From CAIYRG01 sp964494505 (lineage in GTDB: Bacteria > Pseudomonadota > Alphaproteobacteria > Micropepsales > Micropepsaceae), in assembly GCA_964494505.1 (NCBI GenBank), contig CAZBRO010000011.1:70345-134344 (forward strand): 64,000 nucleotides of DNA. The letters are read 5' to 3'. Position numbers and translations under genes: made by a program. The notes below the pieces were generated by a model that did not search any database, had not been told where the DNA came from, and was given only the letters and a program-made list of their open reading frames with translations. Below, in pieces: positions 32,485 to 40,722 of this stretch (the stretch's first letter is position 1; the number at the start of each line of letters is the position of its first letter).

Positions 32485-34824
32485 GTGAGCGGAAAATCCA
32501 TCGGCGCGCGCGTGGCTCGCACCGAGGATGCGCGTCTGCTCACCGGCCGGGGCGAATTCGTCGACGACATAAGCCTGCCTGGAATGCTGCATGCGGCGTT
32601 CGTGCGCGCGAGCTTCGCGCATGCGCGCCTGCGCGGGATCGACATATCGGCCGCGCTTGCGCTCTCCGGTGTCCATTCGGTTCTGACGGCGGCCGACATG
32701 AACGCCGCGCTCCAGGCGACGCGGCTGCCTTCGCTGGTGCCGAACCCCTATTCCAAATTCCCGCGCACGCAGTTGGCGCTCGCGCGAAACGAGGTCTGCT
32801 ACGTCGGCGAACCCATCGCCATCGTGGTGGCGGATTCGCGCCATTTGGCCGAAGATGCCGCGGCGCTGGTCACGGTGGATTACGAGCCGCTGCCGGCCGC
32901 GTCCGATTGCCGGGACGCTGTGAAACCGGGCGCGGGTCTCGCCCATGCCGATGCACCGGACAATGTGGCCGCCAATTTCACGGTCGCGTATGGCGATGCC
33001 GCTGCGGCGTTCCGCGCCGCCTCGCATGTCTACAAAGAGGGGCTCTGGCACCATCGCGGCTGCGGTCACGCGCTCGAGACCCGTGGCGTGCTCGCCGATG
33101 TGACGCGCGACGGCGTTCTCACCGTATGGTCGTCCACGCAGACGCCGCATCTGGAAAAGCGCGTGCTGGCGCAGCTCCTGGAACGCAATCCCGAAACCAT
33201 CCGCGTCATCGCGCCCGATGTCGGCGGCGGCTTCGGGCCGAAGGCGATATTTTACGGCGAGGACGCGGTGGTCGCGGCCGCCGCGCTGCGCCTGAAGCGT
33301 CCGGTGAAATGGATCGAAGACCGCCGCGAGCATTTCCTCTCCACCACGCAGGAACGCGACCAATATTGGGAACTCGAAATCGCGCTCGACGCCGATGCGA
33401 AATTGCTGGGCGTGCGCGGGGCCATGCTGCACGACACCGGCGCCTATATGCCGTGGGGTGTGGTGATGCCCTACATCGCGGCAACTACGGTCCCCGGCCC
33501 TTACGTTCTCCCGGCCTATGCGCTCGACGTAACGGTCGCCTACACCAACAAGGTCGCCACGACCCCGGTGCGCGGCGCCGGGCGGCCGCAAGCCGTCTTC
33601 GCCATGGAGCGATTGCTCGACCGCGCGGCGCGCGAATTGAACATCGACCCGGCTGAAATCCGCCGCCGCAATCTGATCCAGCCCGCGCAAATGCCTTACG
33701 CCGTTGGCCTCACCTTCCGCGACGGGAAACCCGTGGTCTACGACAGCGGGGATTATCCCGCCGCCCTGGAACAGGCGCTCTCGCTCGCCGCCTATCGCGA
33801 TTTTCCGCGCCGCCAGCGCGAGGCGCGCGAACGAGGCCGCCATATCGGCATCGGCATCGGCTCCTATGTCGAAGGCACGGGGCTCGGGCCGTTCGAAGGC
33901 GTGCGTGTCGCCGTGCTCGACGACGGCAATGTTCACGTCGCCTCGGGTGCAGCGCCCCAAGGTCAGGGCCACAAGACGATGCTGGCGCAGATCGTTTCCG
34001 AACAACTAGGGCTTCCGCTTGACGCGATCCATGTCACGCTTGGCGACACGGCGGGATTTCCCATGGGCGTCGGCACTTTCGCGAGCCGGATTACCGCAAA
34101 TGCCGGACCTTCCGCGCTGATGGCAGCCCAAACCGTACGTCAGAAGATTCTCGAATCGGCCGCGCGCGCGCTCGATGCGGAGGTGGGCGATCTCGTTCTC
34201 GACGATGGCCGCGTGGAGGTGAAGACCGGCAATCGCCGTTCCATCTCGCTTGGCGAGCTTGCGAAAATGGCGCAGGGCTTTCCGGGTTTCTCGTTTCAGC
34301 CGGGGCAGACGCCGGGACTGGAGCACACCGCCTATTTCACGCCGCAGCAAGCCGCCTATTGCAACGGCACGCATGTCGCCGAGGTGGAGGTGGACTTCGA
34401 AACCGGCCATGTGCGCATCCTCCATTACGCGGTGGCCCACGACAGCGGCACGCTGATCAATCCGCTGATCGTTGACGGTCAGATCCAGGGCGGCGTCGCG
34501 CACGGCATCGGCAACGCGCTGCTCGAATGGATGGGCTATGACGAAAACGCGCAGCCGGTGACGACGACATTTGCCGATTACCTGCTGCCCGGCGCCTGCG
34601 ATGTGCCGCGTGTCGATGCGGTGCATCTTCAGACGCCGTCGCCGCTCAATCCGCTCGGCGTCAAGGGCGCGGGCGAGGGCGGCACCATCCCGGCTGCCGC
34701 CGCCATCGTTGGAGCCATCGAAAACGCGCTTTCGCCGTTCGCCGTGGCGCTCAGCGAATCTCCCATCACGCCGGCGCGAATTGTTGCTATCCTGCACGAC
34801 GCCAAGAAGAGGATGACGCCATGA
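32485..34824 (+). CDS. Xanthine dehydrogenase/CoxL-family molybdopterin-binding large subunit
   Basis: 779 residues from a GTG with GGAGGGG 4-5 nt upstream. The large subunit fold is full-length: IGARVARTEDARLLTGRGEF at the N-terminus, DVGGGFGPKA (molybdopterin), RGAGRPQAVFAMERLLDRAA, GVGTFASR, and the catalytic glutamate in NPLGVKGAGEGGTIPAA near the C-terminus. The CO-dehydrogenase-type active-site loop (AYRCSFR) is absent, so it is an aldehyde oxidase or aromatic hydroxylase type. The FAD (CoxM) and [2Fe-2S] (CoxS) subunits are not adjacent, which is unusual. It is followed by an amidohydrolase gene with a 4-nt overlap. Confidence 0.92.
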   Translation: MSGKSIGARVARTEDARLLTGRGEFVDDISLPGMLHAAFVRASFAHARLRGIDISAALALSGVHSVLTAADMNAALQATRLPSLVPNPYSKFPRTQLALARNEVCYVGEPIAIVVADSRHLAEDAAALVTVDYEPLPAASDCRDAVKPGAGLAHADAPDNVAANFTVAYGDAAAAFRAASHVYKEGLWHHRGCGHALETRGVLADVTRDGVLTVWSSTQTPHLEKRVLAQLLERNPETIRVIAPDVGGGFGPKAIFYGEDAVVAAAALRLKRPVKWIEDRREHFLSTTQERDQYWELEIALDADAKLLGVRGAMLHDTGAYMPWGVVMPYIAATTVPGPYVLPAYALDVTVAYTNKVATTPVRGAGRPQAVFAMERLLDRAARELNIDPAEIRRRNLIQPAQMPYAVGLTFRDGKPVVYDSGDYPAALEQALSLAAYRDFPRRQREARERGRHIGIGIGSYVEGTGLGPFEGVRVAVLDDGNVHVASGAAPQGQGHKTMLAQIVSEQLGLPLDAIHVTLGDTAGFPMGVGTFASRITANAGPSALMAAQTVRQKILESAARALDAEVGDLVLDDGRVEVKTGNRRSISLGELAKMAQGFPGFSFQPGQTPGLEHTAYFTPQQAAYCNGTHVAEVEVDFETGHVRILHYAVAHDSGTLINPLIVDGQIQGGVAHGIGNALLEWMGYDENAQPVTTTFADYLLPGACDVPRVDAVHLQTPSPLNPLGVKGAGEGGTIPAAAAIVGAIENALSPFAVALSESPITPARIVAILHDAKKRMTP

Positions 34825-35765
34825 CGCTCAGCAGACGTGAATTCGCGGCTCTTGCGGGTGCGTCGCTCGCGGCATCCGCGCTGCCCAAATCGGCGCTTGC
34901 GGCCAACGCGCCCGCGCTGCCGCCGGGATCGATCGACTGCCACAACCACGTCATGGGCGGGCAGGCGAAATATCCGTATGCAGCCGAACGCACCTACACG
35001 CCGCCCGATGCCACGGTGGCGGACCTCAAAGCCCTACGCGCCCAAATCGGCACCGCGCGCAATGTGCTGGTGACGCCGAGCGTCTACGGCACCGACAATC
35101 GCTGCCTGGTGGACGCGCTGGCCGAGCTGAACGGCACCGCGCGCGGGATCGCGGTACTGCCGATGGACGTTTCCGACGCCGAGCTTAAGCGCCTGGACGC
35201 GGCCGGCGTGCGCGGCATTCGCATCAGCCTCGGCGGGACCGGGCGCTACGATGCCAAGACCGCGCCCGCCGCGTTGTCGTCGTTCGCGACGCGCTTCTTG
35301 CCCCTCAAGTGGAACATCGAAGTGGTCGGCAATTTGACGGCGCTCATGCCCATGGCGCCGGCGATGGCCGATCTGAAAGTGCCGGTGGTGCTGGATCATT
35401 TCGCCGGGGCCAATGGCGGGGAAGGCGTGAAGCAGGAAGGCTTCGCCCAACTGTTGGAACTGGTGCGCGGCGGCAATGCGTTTGTGAAATTGTCCGCGCC
35501 TTACAACCGTTCCAAACGCGCCGATTGGTCCGACATGCTGCCGCTGGCGCGCGCGCTGGTCGAGGCGAGGCCCGACTGCATGCTGTGGGGCACCAATTGG
35601 CCCCATCCCGATCAGATACCGGGCCGTCCGATCAGCGAGATCACGCCGTACCACAAGGTGGATAACCCAAGCCTGGTCCGCGTGCTGGCCGAATGGGTCC
35701 CCGATGCGGGCACGCGCAAGATGATCCTCGTCGACACGCCGCAAAAACTATATCGGTTTACATAG
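34821..35765 (+). CDS. Exported LigI-like amidohydrolase (TIM-barrel)
   Basis: 314 residues with a Tat-type leader (SRREFAALAGASLAASALPK-SALA). The mature part resembles 2-pyrone-4,6-dicarboxylate lactonase (LigI): IDCHNHV gives the HxH metal/substrate motif (H41, H43), LVTPSVYGTDNRCLVDALAE, AGVRGIRISLGG, VVLDHFAGA, and MLWGTNWPHPDQIPG near the end. The last motif has Asn where many amidohydrolases have the catalytic Asp (GTDWPHP); the functional meaning is uncertain. It would hydrolyse a lactone or cleave an amide/ester. Export to the periplasm is atypical for LigI. ATG overlaps the stop of the molybdenum hydroxylase gene. Confidence 0.88.
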   Translation: MTLSRREFAALAGASLAASALPKSALAANAPALPPGSIDCHNHVMGGQAKYPYAAERTYTPPDATVADLKALRAQIGTARNVLVTPSVYGTDNRCLVDALAELNGTARGIAVLPMDVSDAELKRLDAAGVRGIRISLGGTGRYDAKTAPAALSSFATRFLPLKWNIEVVGNLTALMPMAPAMADLKVPVVLDHFAGANGGEGVKQEGFAQLLELVRGGNAFVKLSAPYNRSKRADWSDMLPLARALVEARPDCMLWGTNWPHPDQIPGRPISEITPYHKVDNPSLVRVLAEWVPDAGTRKMILVDTPQKLYRFT

Positions 35766-35797
35766 ATTATCACCCGCCCTTCAAGGGGAGGGTGGGT

Positions 35798-36754
35798 TTA
35801 CTTTTTCAGTTCCTCATACACCTCGGTGACGAAGCGGTCCGCGCTTGTGCCCGCAGCACCCGCAGCCAACAGCCCGCCCTCAACCTTCGCATCGAAGGGC
35901 GCGGTCGGTTTCGCCGCCACGACGTCCTTCAGCGACTTCCCCTGTTGGATCAACCCCTGAACCTTGTCGCGCACCGCGAGGATCATGTCGCGATAGGGCA
36001 CCAGATCGTTGCGGCCGATGATCGTGCCGTGACCGGGCACCAGTTTGGTATTCGGTCCCGCCATCTTCATCAGGGAATCGAGCGCTTCGAGCATGCCGCT
36101 CAGCGATCCGCCATTGGCCGTATCGATATAGGGGTAGCCGTAATTGCGGTAGAAATCGCCGATCATGATGAGGTTGGCGTTCTCGAAACGGACCATGGTG
36201 TCGCCGCCGGTATGGGCCGCGCGCACCGGAATGAAATCCACCGTCTCGCCGTTCATGTGAATCTTCACCGGCGCGCCCAAGCCATAGGTCACCACGGGAA
36301 GCCCGGCGGGATCGCGCGGCTGGGCAGGTGCGCCGTTCGCGCCCGGCGGGGGATGCAGCATCTCCTCGCGCAGTTCCTCGCGCGCGAAGATGATCGCGCC
36401 TTGCTTGGCGAAGAAGGGATCGCCGCCGGTGTGATCGATGTGGATGTGCGTGTTGACGAGATAGCGTATCGGCCCCGTGCCGATGCGGCGCACCGCGGCC
36501 AGCACCTTGTCGGTGATCTGGCCGTATTGCGCATCCACCATCAGGATGCCGTCCGGGCCGGCGAGCACGCCGATGCGGCCGCCCGCCGCATCCTGATGAT
36601 TCTTGTCCGCTCCCGCCGAACCGGACAGCATGTACAAATTCGGCGCCATCTTGTCGGTGATGATTTCGATGCTTTTGTAATCGATCTGCGCCGATGCGCC
36701 GGTCGAAACCACCGCGCCGAGCGTTGCCCCGAGCAACAGCCACAAGAATTTCAT
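35798..36754 (-). CDS. Exported metallo-beta-lactamase-fold hydrolase
   Basis: 318 residues: a signal peptide (MKFLWLLLGATLGAVVSTGA), then the MBL fold with H103-x-H105-x-D107-H108 (NTHIHIDHTGGD), a later His in AAHTGGDT, the bridging Asp in MIGDFYRN and the last ligand in VPGHGTIIG. The full set of zinc ligands is present, so it should be active. The C-terminal ~40 residues are an extra helical tail. Substrate may be a lactone, ester or thioester; the location beside the LigI-like exported protein suggests periplasmic processing of a related compound. It converges with the amidohydrolase gene with a short G-rich hairpin between them. Confidence 0.9.
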   Translation of the reverse strand: MKFLWLLLGATLGAVVSTGASAQIDYKSIEIITDKMAPNLYMLSGSAGADKNHQDAAGGRIGVLAGPDGILMVDAQYGQITDKVLAAVRRIGTGPIRYLVNTHIHIDHTGGDPFFAKQGAIIFAREELREEMLHPPPGANGAPAQPRDPAGLPVVTYGLGAPVKIHMNGETVDFIPVRAAHTGGDTMVRFENANLIMIGDFYRNYGYPYIDTANGGSLSGMLEALDSLMKMAGPNTKLVPGHGTIIGRNDLVPYRDMILAVRDKVQGLIQQGKSLKDVVAAKPTAPFDAKVEGGLLAAGAAGTSADRFVTEVYEELKK

Positions 36755-36886
36755 GGTCCCCTCCCTTGGGTTGACTCAAGCATGCGTGGGCCGGCCCCGC
36801 GGTTCAAGGCGCGAACAGCTCCGCGCTTGCGTTCCACGCGGGCGCGCGGTTGAATCCCGGAACCGACATCAGGACCGCCGAACATC

Positions 36887-37738
36887 ATGGAAATCAGACG
36901 GTTGGGCCCGGCCATGGGCGCCGAAATCCTTGGCGCCGACCTCAACGCGGCGGACGAGGCGGATTTCGATCGCATCCGCGACGCCTTCCTCACCCACCAG
37001 GTGATCGCCATCCGCGATCAGGATTTGCCGCCGGCGGCCCAGCTCGCCTTTTCGCGGCGGTTCGGCTCCCTCGAAGATCAGCTCAATGCCCATTACACGG
37101 TGCCCGGCTTTCCTGAAGTGCTGGTTCTTTCCAACGACCTGAAGGACGGCAAGCCCATCGGCCTGATCGACGGCGGGGATTTCTGGCATTCGGATTCCTC
37201 GCACCGCGATTTTCCGAGTCTGGCGACCATCCTTTATGCGGTGAAAAACCCCGAGCATGGCGGGGACACGGAATTCGCCAACATGCATGCGGCCTATGAG
37301 GCGCTCCCCGCCGAGTGGAAACGCCGGATTGCCGGGCTCAAGGGCATCCACGCGGTTTCCAAGCTCAAGAACAAGCGGGTCACGGTCTCGCCCCGCCGCC
37401 CCGACGGGAAGGACTTCTACGAGCGCCAGAAATCCCTTCCCGACCAGGTGTGGCCGCTGGTCCGTACCCACCCGGCGACCGGGCGGAAGACCCTCTACGT
37501 CTCCCCGCGCTTCACCATCGGCATCGAGGGGATGAGCGAGGCGGAAGCCGACGAAACCCTGGATTTCCTGTTCGCGCACCAGATCCGGCCCGAATTCGTC
37601 TATCGGCACAGATGGGAGGACCGCGATCTCGTGATGTGGGACAACCGTTCGGTCATCCATCGGGCGACCGGGGGCTATTCCTACCCCGACACCCGGACGA
37701 TGCACCGCACCGTGGTGGCCGGCGACAGGCCGTTCTGA
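36887..37738 (+). CDS. TauD/TfdA-family Fe(II)/2-oxoglutarate dioxygenase
   Basis: 283 residues. The iron triad is H101-x-D103 (GGDFWHSDSSHRDFP) and the distal His in NRSVIHRATGG; the 2-oxoglutarate Arg is in TMHRTVVAGDRPF. N-terminal MGAEILGADLNAADEADFD and HQVIAIRDQDLPP are family-typical. These enzymes hydroxylate sulfonates, aryloxyacetates or other small acids. It stands alone with a promoter region upstream; divergent from the MBL hydrolase. Substrate unknown. Confidence 0.92.
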   Translation: MEIRRLGPAMGAEILGADLNAADEADFDRIRDAFLTHQVIAIRDQDLPPAAQLAFSRRFGSLEDQLNAHYTVPGFPEVLVLSNDLKDGKPIGLIDGGDFWHSDSSHRDFPSLATILYAVKNPEHGGDTEFANMHAAYEALPAEWKRRIAGLKGIHAVSKLKNKRVTVSPRRPDGKDFYERQKSLPDQVWPLVRTHPATGRKTLYVSPRFTIGIEGMSEAEADETLDFLFAHQIRPEFVYRHRWEDRDLVMWDNRSVIHRATGGYSYPDTRTMHRTVVAGDRPF

Positions 37739-37917
37739 GTCCGTCCGGAGCGCGACGCCGTAACATTCCCGTTAGCGATGCTTATCGTTGCGTAATGTTC
37801 AGCTTTGCGAAAGATTGAGCCCTTACATTGAAGGGGCGTCCGCTTGGCTTCCCCGGGCTTTGCCGCTATGTGTCACAGCCCTTACACCAAGCGGTTACGG
37901 CCGGACCTGAAGAACGC

Positions 37918-38886
37918 ATGCGACTGCTCAAACTGATCCCTGACCACACCAAGATCGACTTCGTCGGTGCGCGCTATTACGCCTTCGGCATCGACGGGTT
38001 GCTGCTGCTTATCTCCTTGGTTTCGCTGCTTTATTACGGGCTGAACTTCGGCATCGACTTCACTGGCGGCGTGCTGCTGGAGGTCAAGGGCAACAAGAGC
38101 ATCGAGATCGCCCAGATGCGCGCGAAGATCGACAGCCTGCATTTCGCCGACGCCCAGCTGCAATATTTCGGCGGCGGCGAATGCGAGATGCCGGTCAATT
38201 CCTGCGTGCTGATCCGAGTCCAGCCGAAGATGAACGACCCGGCGAGCGACCAGGCGGTGGTGAACAGCGTCAGAACCGCGCTTGGCAGCGATTACGCCTT
38301 CCGGCGCACCGAAGTGGTGGGTCCCAAGGTCTCCGGGGAATTGAAAAACGCGGGCATCCTCGCAACCGTGATCGCGGTTCTCATGATCGGACTCTATGTC
38401 GCGGTCCGGTTCGAGTGGCAGTACGGTGTCTCGGCGATCTTTGCGACCGGCCATGACGTGTTCGTGACGGCCGGTCTCTATTCGCTCGCCCATCTCGATT
38501 TCTCGCTGTCGTCGGTGGCAGCCCTTCTGACGCTGGCCGGCTATTCGGTGAACGACACCGTCGTGGTGTTCGACCGTATTCGCGAGAACCGGCGTCGCTA
38601 TAAGCGCATGGGCCTGCGCGAGTTGATCAATCTTTCGACCAACCAGACCCTCTCGCGGACGGTCCTGACCTCCGGCGCCACCGCGATTTCGATCATCCCG
38701 CTCCTGCTGTTCGGCGGACCGACGCTGTTCGATTTCACCGCGGCCATCCTGTTCGGCATCGTGGTCGGCACCTATTCGTCGATCTATGTCGCGGCCGCTT
38801 TCCTGATCTACCTGCCGCAGGTGGCGGCCAGTGGCCGTGAAGAGCCTGTGCCCGCGCCGGCCAGCGGCGCCGCCCGCTCAAGGTGA
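37918..38886 (+). CDS. secF: Protein translocase subunit SecF
   Basis: 322 residues. The SecF pattern is clear: FGIDGLLLLISLVSLLYYGL (TM1), NFGIDFTGGVLLEV (SecD/F motif), a periplasmic domain, then TM2-6 with LKNAGILATVIAVLMIGLYV, AGYSVNDTVVVFDRIRENRR and TTxxT-like TNQTLSRTVLTSGATAISII. It works with SecD in proton-driven export through SecYEG. The start MRLLKLIPDHTKIDF is chosen over a longer upstream frame. SecD is normally immediately upstream, but a dioxygenase gene occupies that position. ExoD follows with an overlap of the stop codon. Confidence 0.95.
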   Translation: MRLLKLIPDHTKIDFVGARYYAFGIDGLLLLISLVSLLYYGLNFGIDFTGGVLLEVKGNKSIEIAQMRAKIDSLHFADAQLQYFGGGECEMPVNSCVLIRVQPKMNDPASDQAVVNSVRTALGSDYAFRRTEVVGPKVSGELKNAGILATVIAVLMIGLYVAVRFEWQYGVSAIFATGHDVFVTAGLYSLAHLDFSLSSVAALLTLAGYSVNDTVVVFDRIRENRRRYKRMGLRELINLSTNQTLSRTVLTSGATAISIIPLLLFGGPTLFDFTAAILFGIVVGTYSSIYVAAAFLIYLPQVAASGREEPVPAPASGAARSR

Positions 38887-39542
38887 CGATGAACCGGCAC
38901 GTACCCATCGAGGCAGAACCCGCCGCGCAGCCCCCTCGCACCTCCGATTTGCTGCGGGAATTTGCGCGCACTTTGCCCTCCGACCGGGTGACGCTCGGGG
39001 AAATCGTGAGCGGGCTCGGCGACCGGGGCCTGGGTGTGCTGCTCGCGGTGTTTGCGCTTCCCAACATCCTTCCCTCCGCGGTTCCTTTCGGCAATGTCCC
39101 GACCGGCATTCCGCCATTGGTGTTCGCAATTCAGCTGATGCTGGGGCTGGATCATCTGATTCTGCCGGGCTTCATGGCGCGCTGGACCACGGGCACGCAT
39201 TGGCTGAAAGCGGCCGCACCCAAAGTTGCCTCCGTCCTCTCCTGGTTCGAGCGGCTGCTCACGCCGCGGATGGAATGGGTGACGAGCCCCAAGGCCGAAC
39301 GCATTGTCGGGGCCATCGCGATCATTCTCGCTGTCGTTTCAACGTTGCCGATTCCGTTCGGCCATAATCTGCCGGCACTCGGGCTGGTGCTGATCGGGCT
39401 TGGACTGATCGAACGCGACGGCCTCGCGATCATCATCGGAGCCGCGATCGGCCTCGTCGGGGCGATCCTGCTGGGACTGGTGATCTTTGGCGTCGCGCAC
39501 GGACTTGCCTTCATCATCCACGCGCGGCACGTCCATTTGTAG
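38883..39542 (+). CDS. exoD: ExoD-family membrane protein
   Basis: 219 residues (GTG overlapping the secF stop; the ATG two codons later has AGGTG close by and is equally possible). It matches ExoD: TSDLLREFARTLPSDRVTLG, LGDRGLGVLLAVFALPNILP, then hydrophobic segments including IAIILAVVSTLPIPFGHNLP and ALGLVLIGLGLIERDGLAII. ExoD was named for exopolysaccharide and symbiosis defects in Sinorhizobium; its biochemical role is unresolved. Overlap with secF implies co-transcription. Confidence 0.9.
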   Translation: MTMNRHVPIEAEPAAQPPRTSDLLREFARTLPSDRVTLGEIVSGLGDRGLGVLLAVFALPNILPSAVPFGNVPTGIPPLVFAIQLMLGLDHLILPGFMARWTTGTHWLKAAAPKVASVLSWFERLLTPRMEWVTSPKAERIVGAIAIILAVVSTLPIPFGHNLPALGLVLIGLGLIERDGLAIIIGAAIGLVGAILLGLVIFGVAHGLAFIIHARHVHL

Positions 39543-39587
39543 CGAATGGCGAATGGCGAACAGAAGCCGTTCGTCTGTTCGCGTTCT
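39541..39587. repeat. Family C repeat
   Basis: GCGAATGGCGAATGGCGAAC followed by GCCGTTCGTCTGTTCGCGTT. It resembles the repeat at 23.33 kb and again fills the gap between two convergent genes. Confidence 0.7.
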
Positions 39588-40178
39588 TCAGAACGGAATC
39601 CAGTTCCGCTCCTTCGAATAGGACAGGTAGCCGATATTGGCGGCCCCGCGCAGGCCGACGCCCGTGCGCATGGGCGCCAGGATGATGCGGCCGTTCTGCT
39701 GATAATTCACGCCGATGCCGGCGATGAAATAGGCGCTGCCTTCCACGCCTCCGAAGCGGTTATAGATCGCCTCCGGATTGGGCAAATTGTAGATCAGCGT
39801 GAAGGCTTTCGACGCATTGGCGCCGAAATCGAACCCGACGGAGGGCCCTTGCCAGAACACGGTCTCCGGCGCGCCCTGGCCCTTCATGTAGAGCGAGCCT
39901 TCGCCATAGCGCAGGCCGACCACCACCGCACCCGAGCCCTCGCTGCCGGTGATATAGGCGTTCGGCCGCCCATATTTGGCGAACACGCGTTCGACGGCCT
40001 TGCCCATCGCCGCGGTGGTGACGCCGAAGAAATCCGCACCCGCCTTGACGATTTCGTCGGGGCTGTAGGTGTCGGGTTCGCGCGGATCGCGCTCGGCTGC
40101 GGCCGATGCGGTTGAGGAGACCGCGAGAGAGAGAAGGAGCGCGCCCGCCCAGGCGCGGAAGAGTTTCAGCATGCTCAT
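39588..40178 (-). CDS. eipA: EipA (DUF1134) envelope-integrity protein
   Basis: 196 residues: a signal peptide (LFRAWAGALLLSLAVSSTAS) then the DUF1134 domain with SPDEIVKAGADFFGVTTAAM, GKAVERVFAKYGRPNAYITG, FDFGANASKAFTLIYNLPNP and GVGVRG-like GVGLRGAANIGYLSYSKERN. EipA is a periplasmic beta-barrel-like protein needed for envelope integrity in Brucella and linked to CtrA control in Caulobacter. The first ATG abuts AAGGGG; the ATG two codons later has AAGGGG at 6 nt and is the likelier start. Confidence 0.92.
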   Translation of the reverse strand: MSMLKLFRAWAGALLLSLAVSSTASAAAERDPREPDTYSPDEIVKAGADFFGVTTAAMGKAVERVFAKYGRPNAYITGSEGSGAVVVGLRYGEGSLYMKGQGAPETVFWQGPSVGFDFGANASKAFTLIYNLPNPEAIYNRFGGVEGSAYFIAGIGVNYQQNGRIILAPMRTGVGLRGAANIGYLSYSKERNWIPF

Positions 40179-40382
40179 CCCCTTGTTCTCCAGATGCCTG
40201 ACGGTTTCGGAACGCGCATGCGCGTCCGGTTTTCCGAATCTGCAAGTTCAATATACCAGTTTGGACATTTTTGAGGCAGGAAACGGGGCGGGCCACATCC
40301 GATTCGCGGAAACAACTGGAACTTTTGCGCGTTTGCTCGGAAGATCGCGGGCGAAACCGAAGGACCTCCGGCGCGGGCTGCC

Positions 40383-40634
40383 ATGGCTAAACCATCCGTA
40401 CACGAATCAAAGCGCGGGGCAATCGGCATGGGCGGCTGGATCGCCATTGCCGCCATGGGGGTGGTGCTCGGGGCCTCGATCTGGTTCCTGTTCTATGGCT
40501 GGAATCTGACGGACGCCAACATCGACACCAACGGCTATATCGCGCTGACGCTCGGGATCGTGCTTTCCATGGTGCTGGGCGGAGGTCTCATGGCGCTTCT
40601 CTTCTGGTCGAACCGCAAAGGCTACGATCGCTGA
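40383..40634 (+). CDS. Small two-TM membrane protein
   Basis: 83 residues with two hydrophobic helices (GGWIAIAAMGVVLGASIWFL, about 17-36, and YIALTLGIVLSMVLGGGLMA, about 52-71) and a charged C-terminus. No known domain recognised. It precedes the HlyD-type gene by 88 nt on the same strand, separated by a strong hairpin. Confidence 0.7.
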   Translation: MAKPSVHESKRGAIGMGGWIAIAAMGVVLGASIWFLFYGWNLTDANIDTNGYIALTLGIVLSMVLGGGLMALLFWSNRKGYDR

Positions 40635-40681
40635 GATTCCTTGCCTTTGAGCGAATGTTCCCGTTCCGGCGTTATCTCTTG

Positions 40682-40709
40682 AGCCCGGCCGGGGAGAAAC
40701 GGCCGGGCT
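40682..40709. terminator. Strong hairpin without a T tract
   Basis: AGCCCGGCC and GGCCGGGCT form a perfect 9-bp GC-rich stem with a 10-nt loop. It lies 13 nt upstream of the HlyD-family ATG. It could reduce read-through from the upstream gene or affect translation; no T run follows, so classical termination is unlikely. Confidence 0.45.
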
Positions 40710-40722
40710 GAGGATTTCAGCC

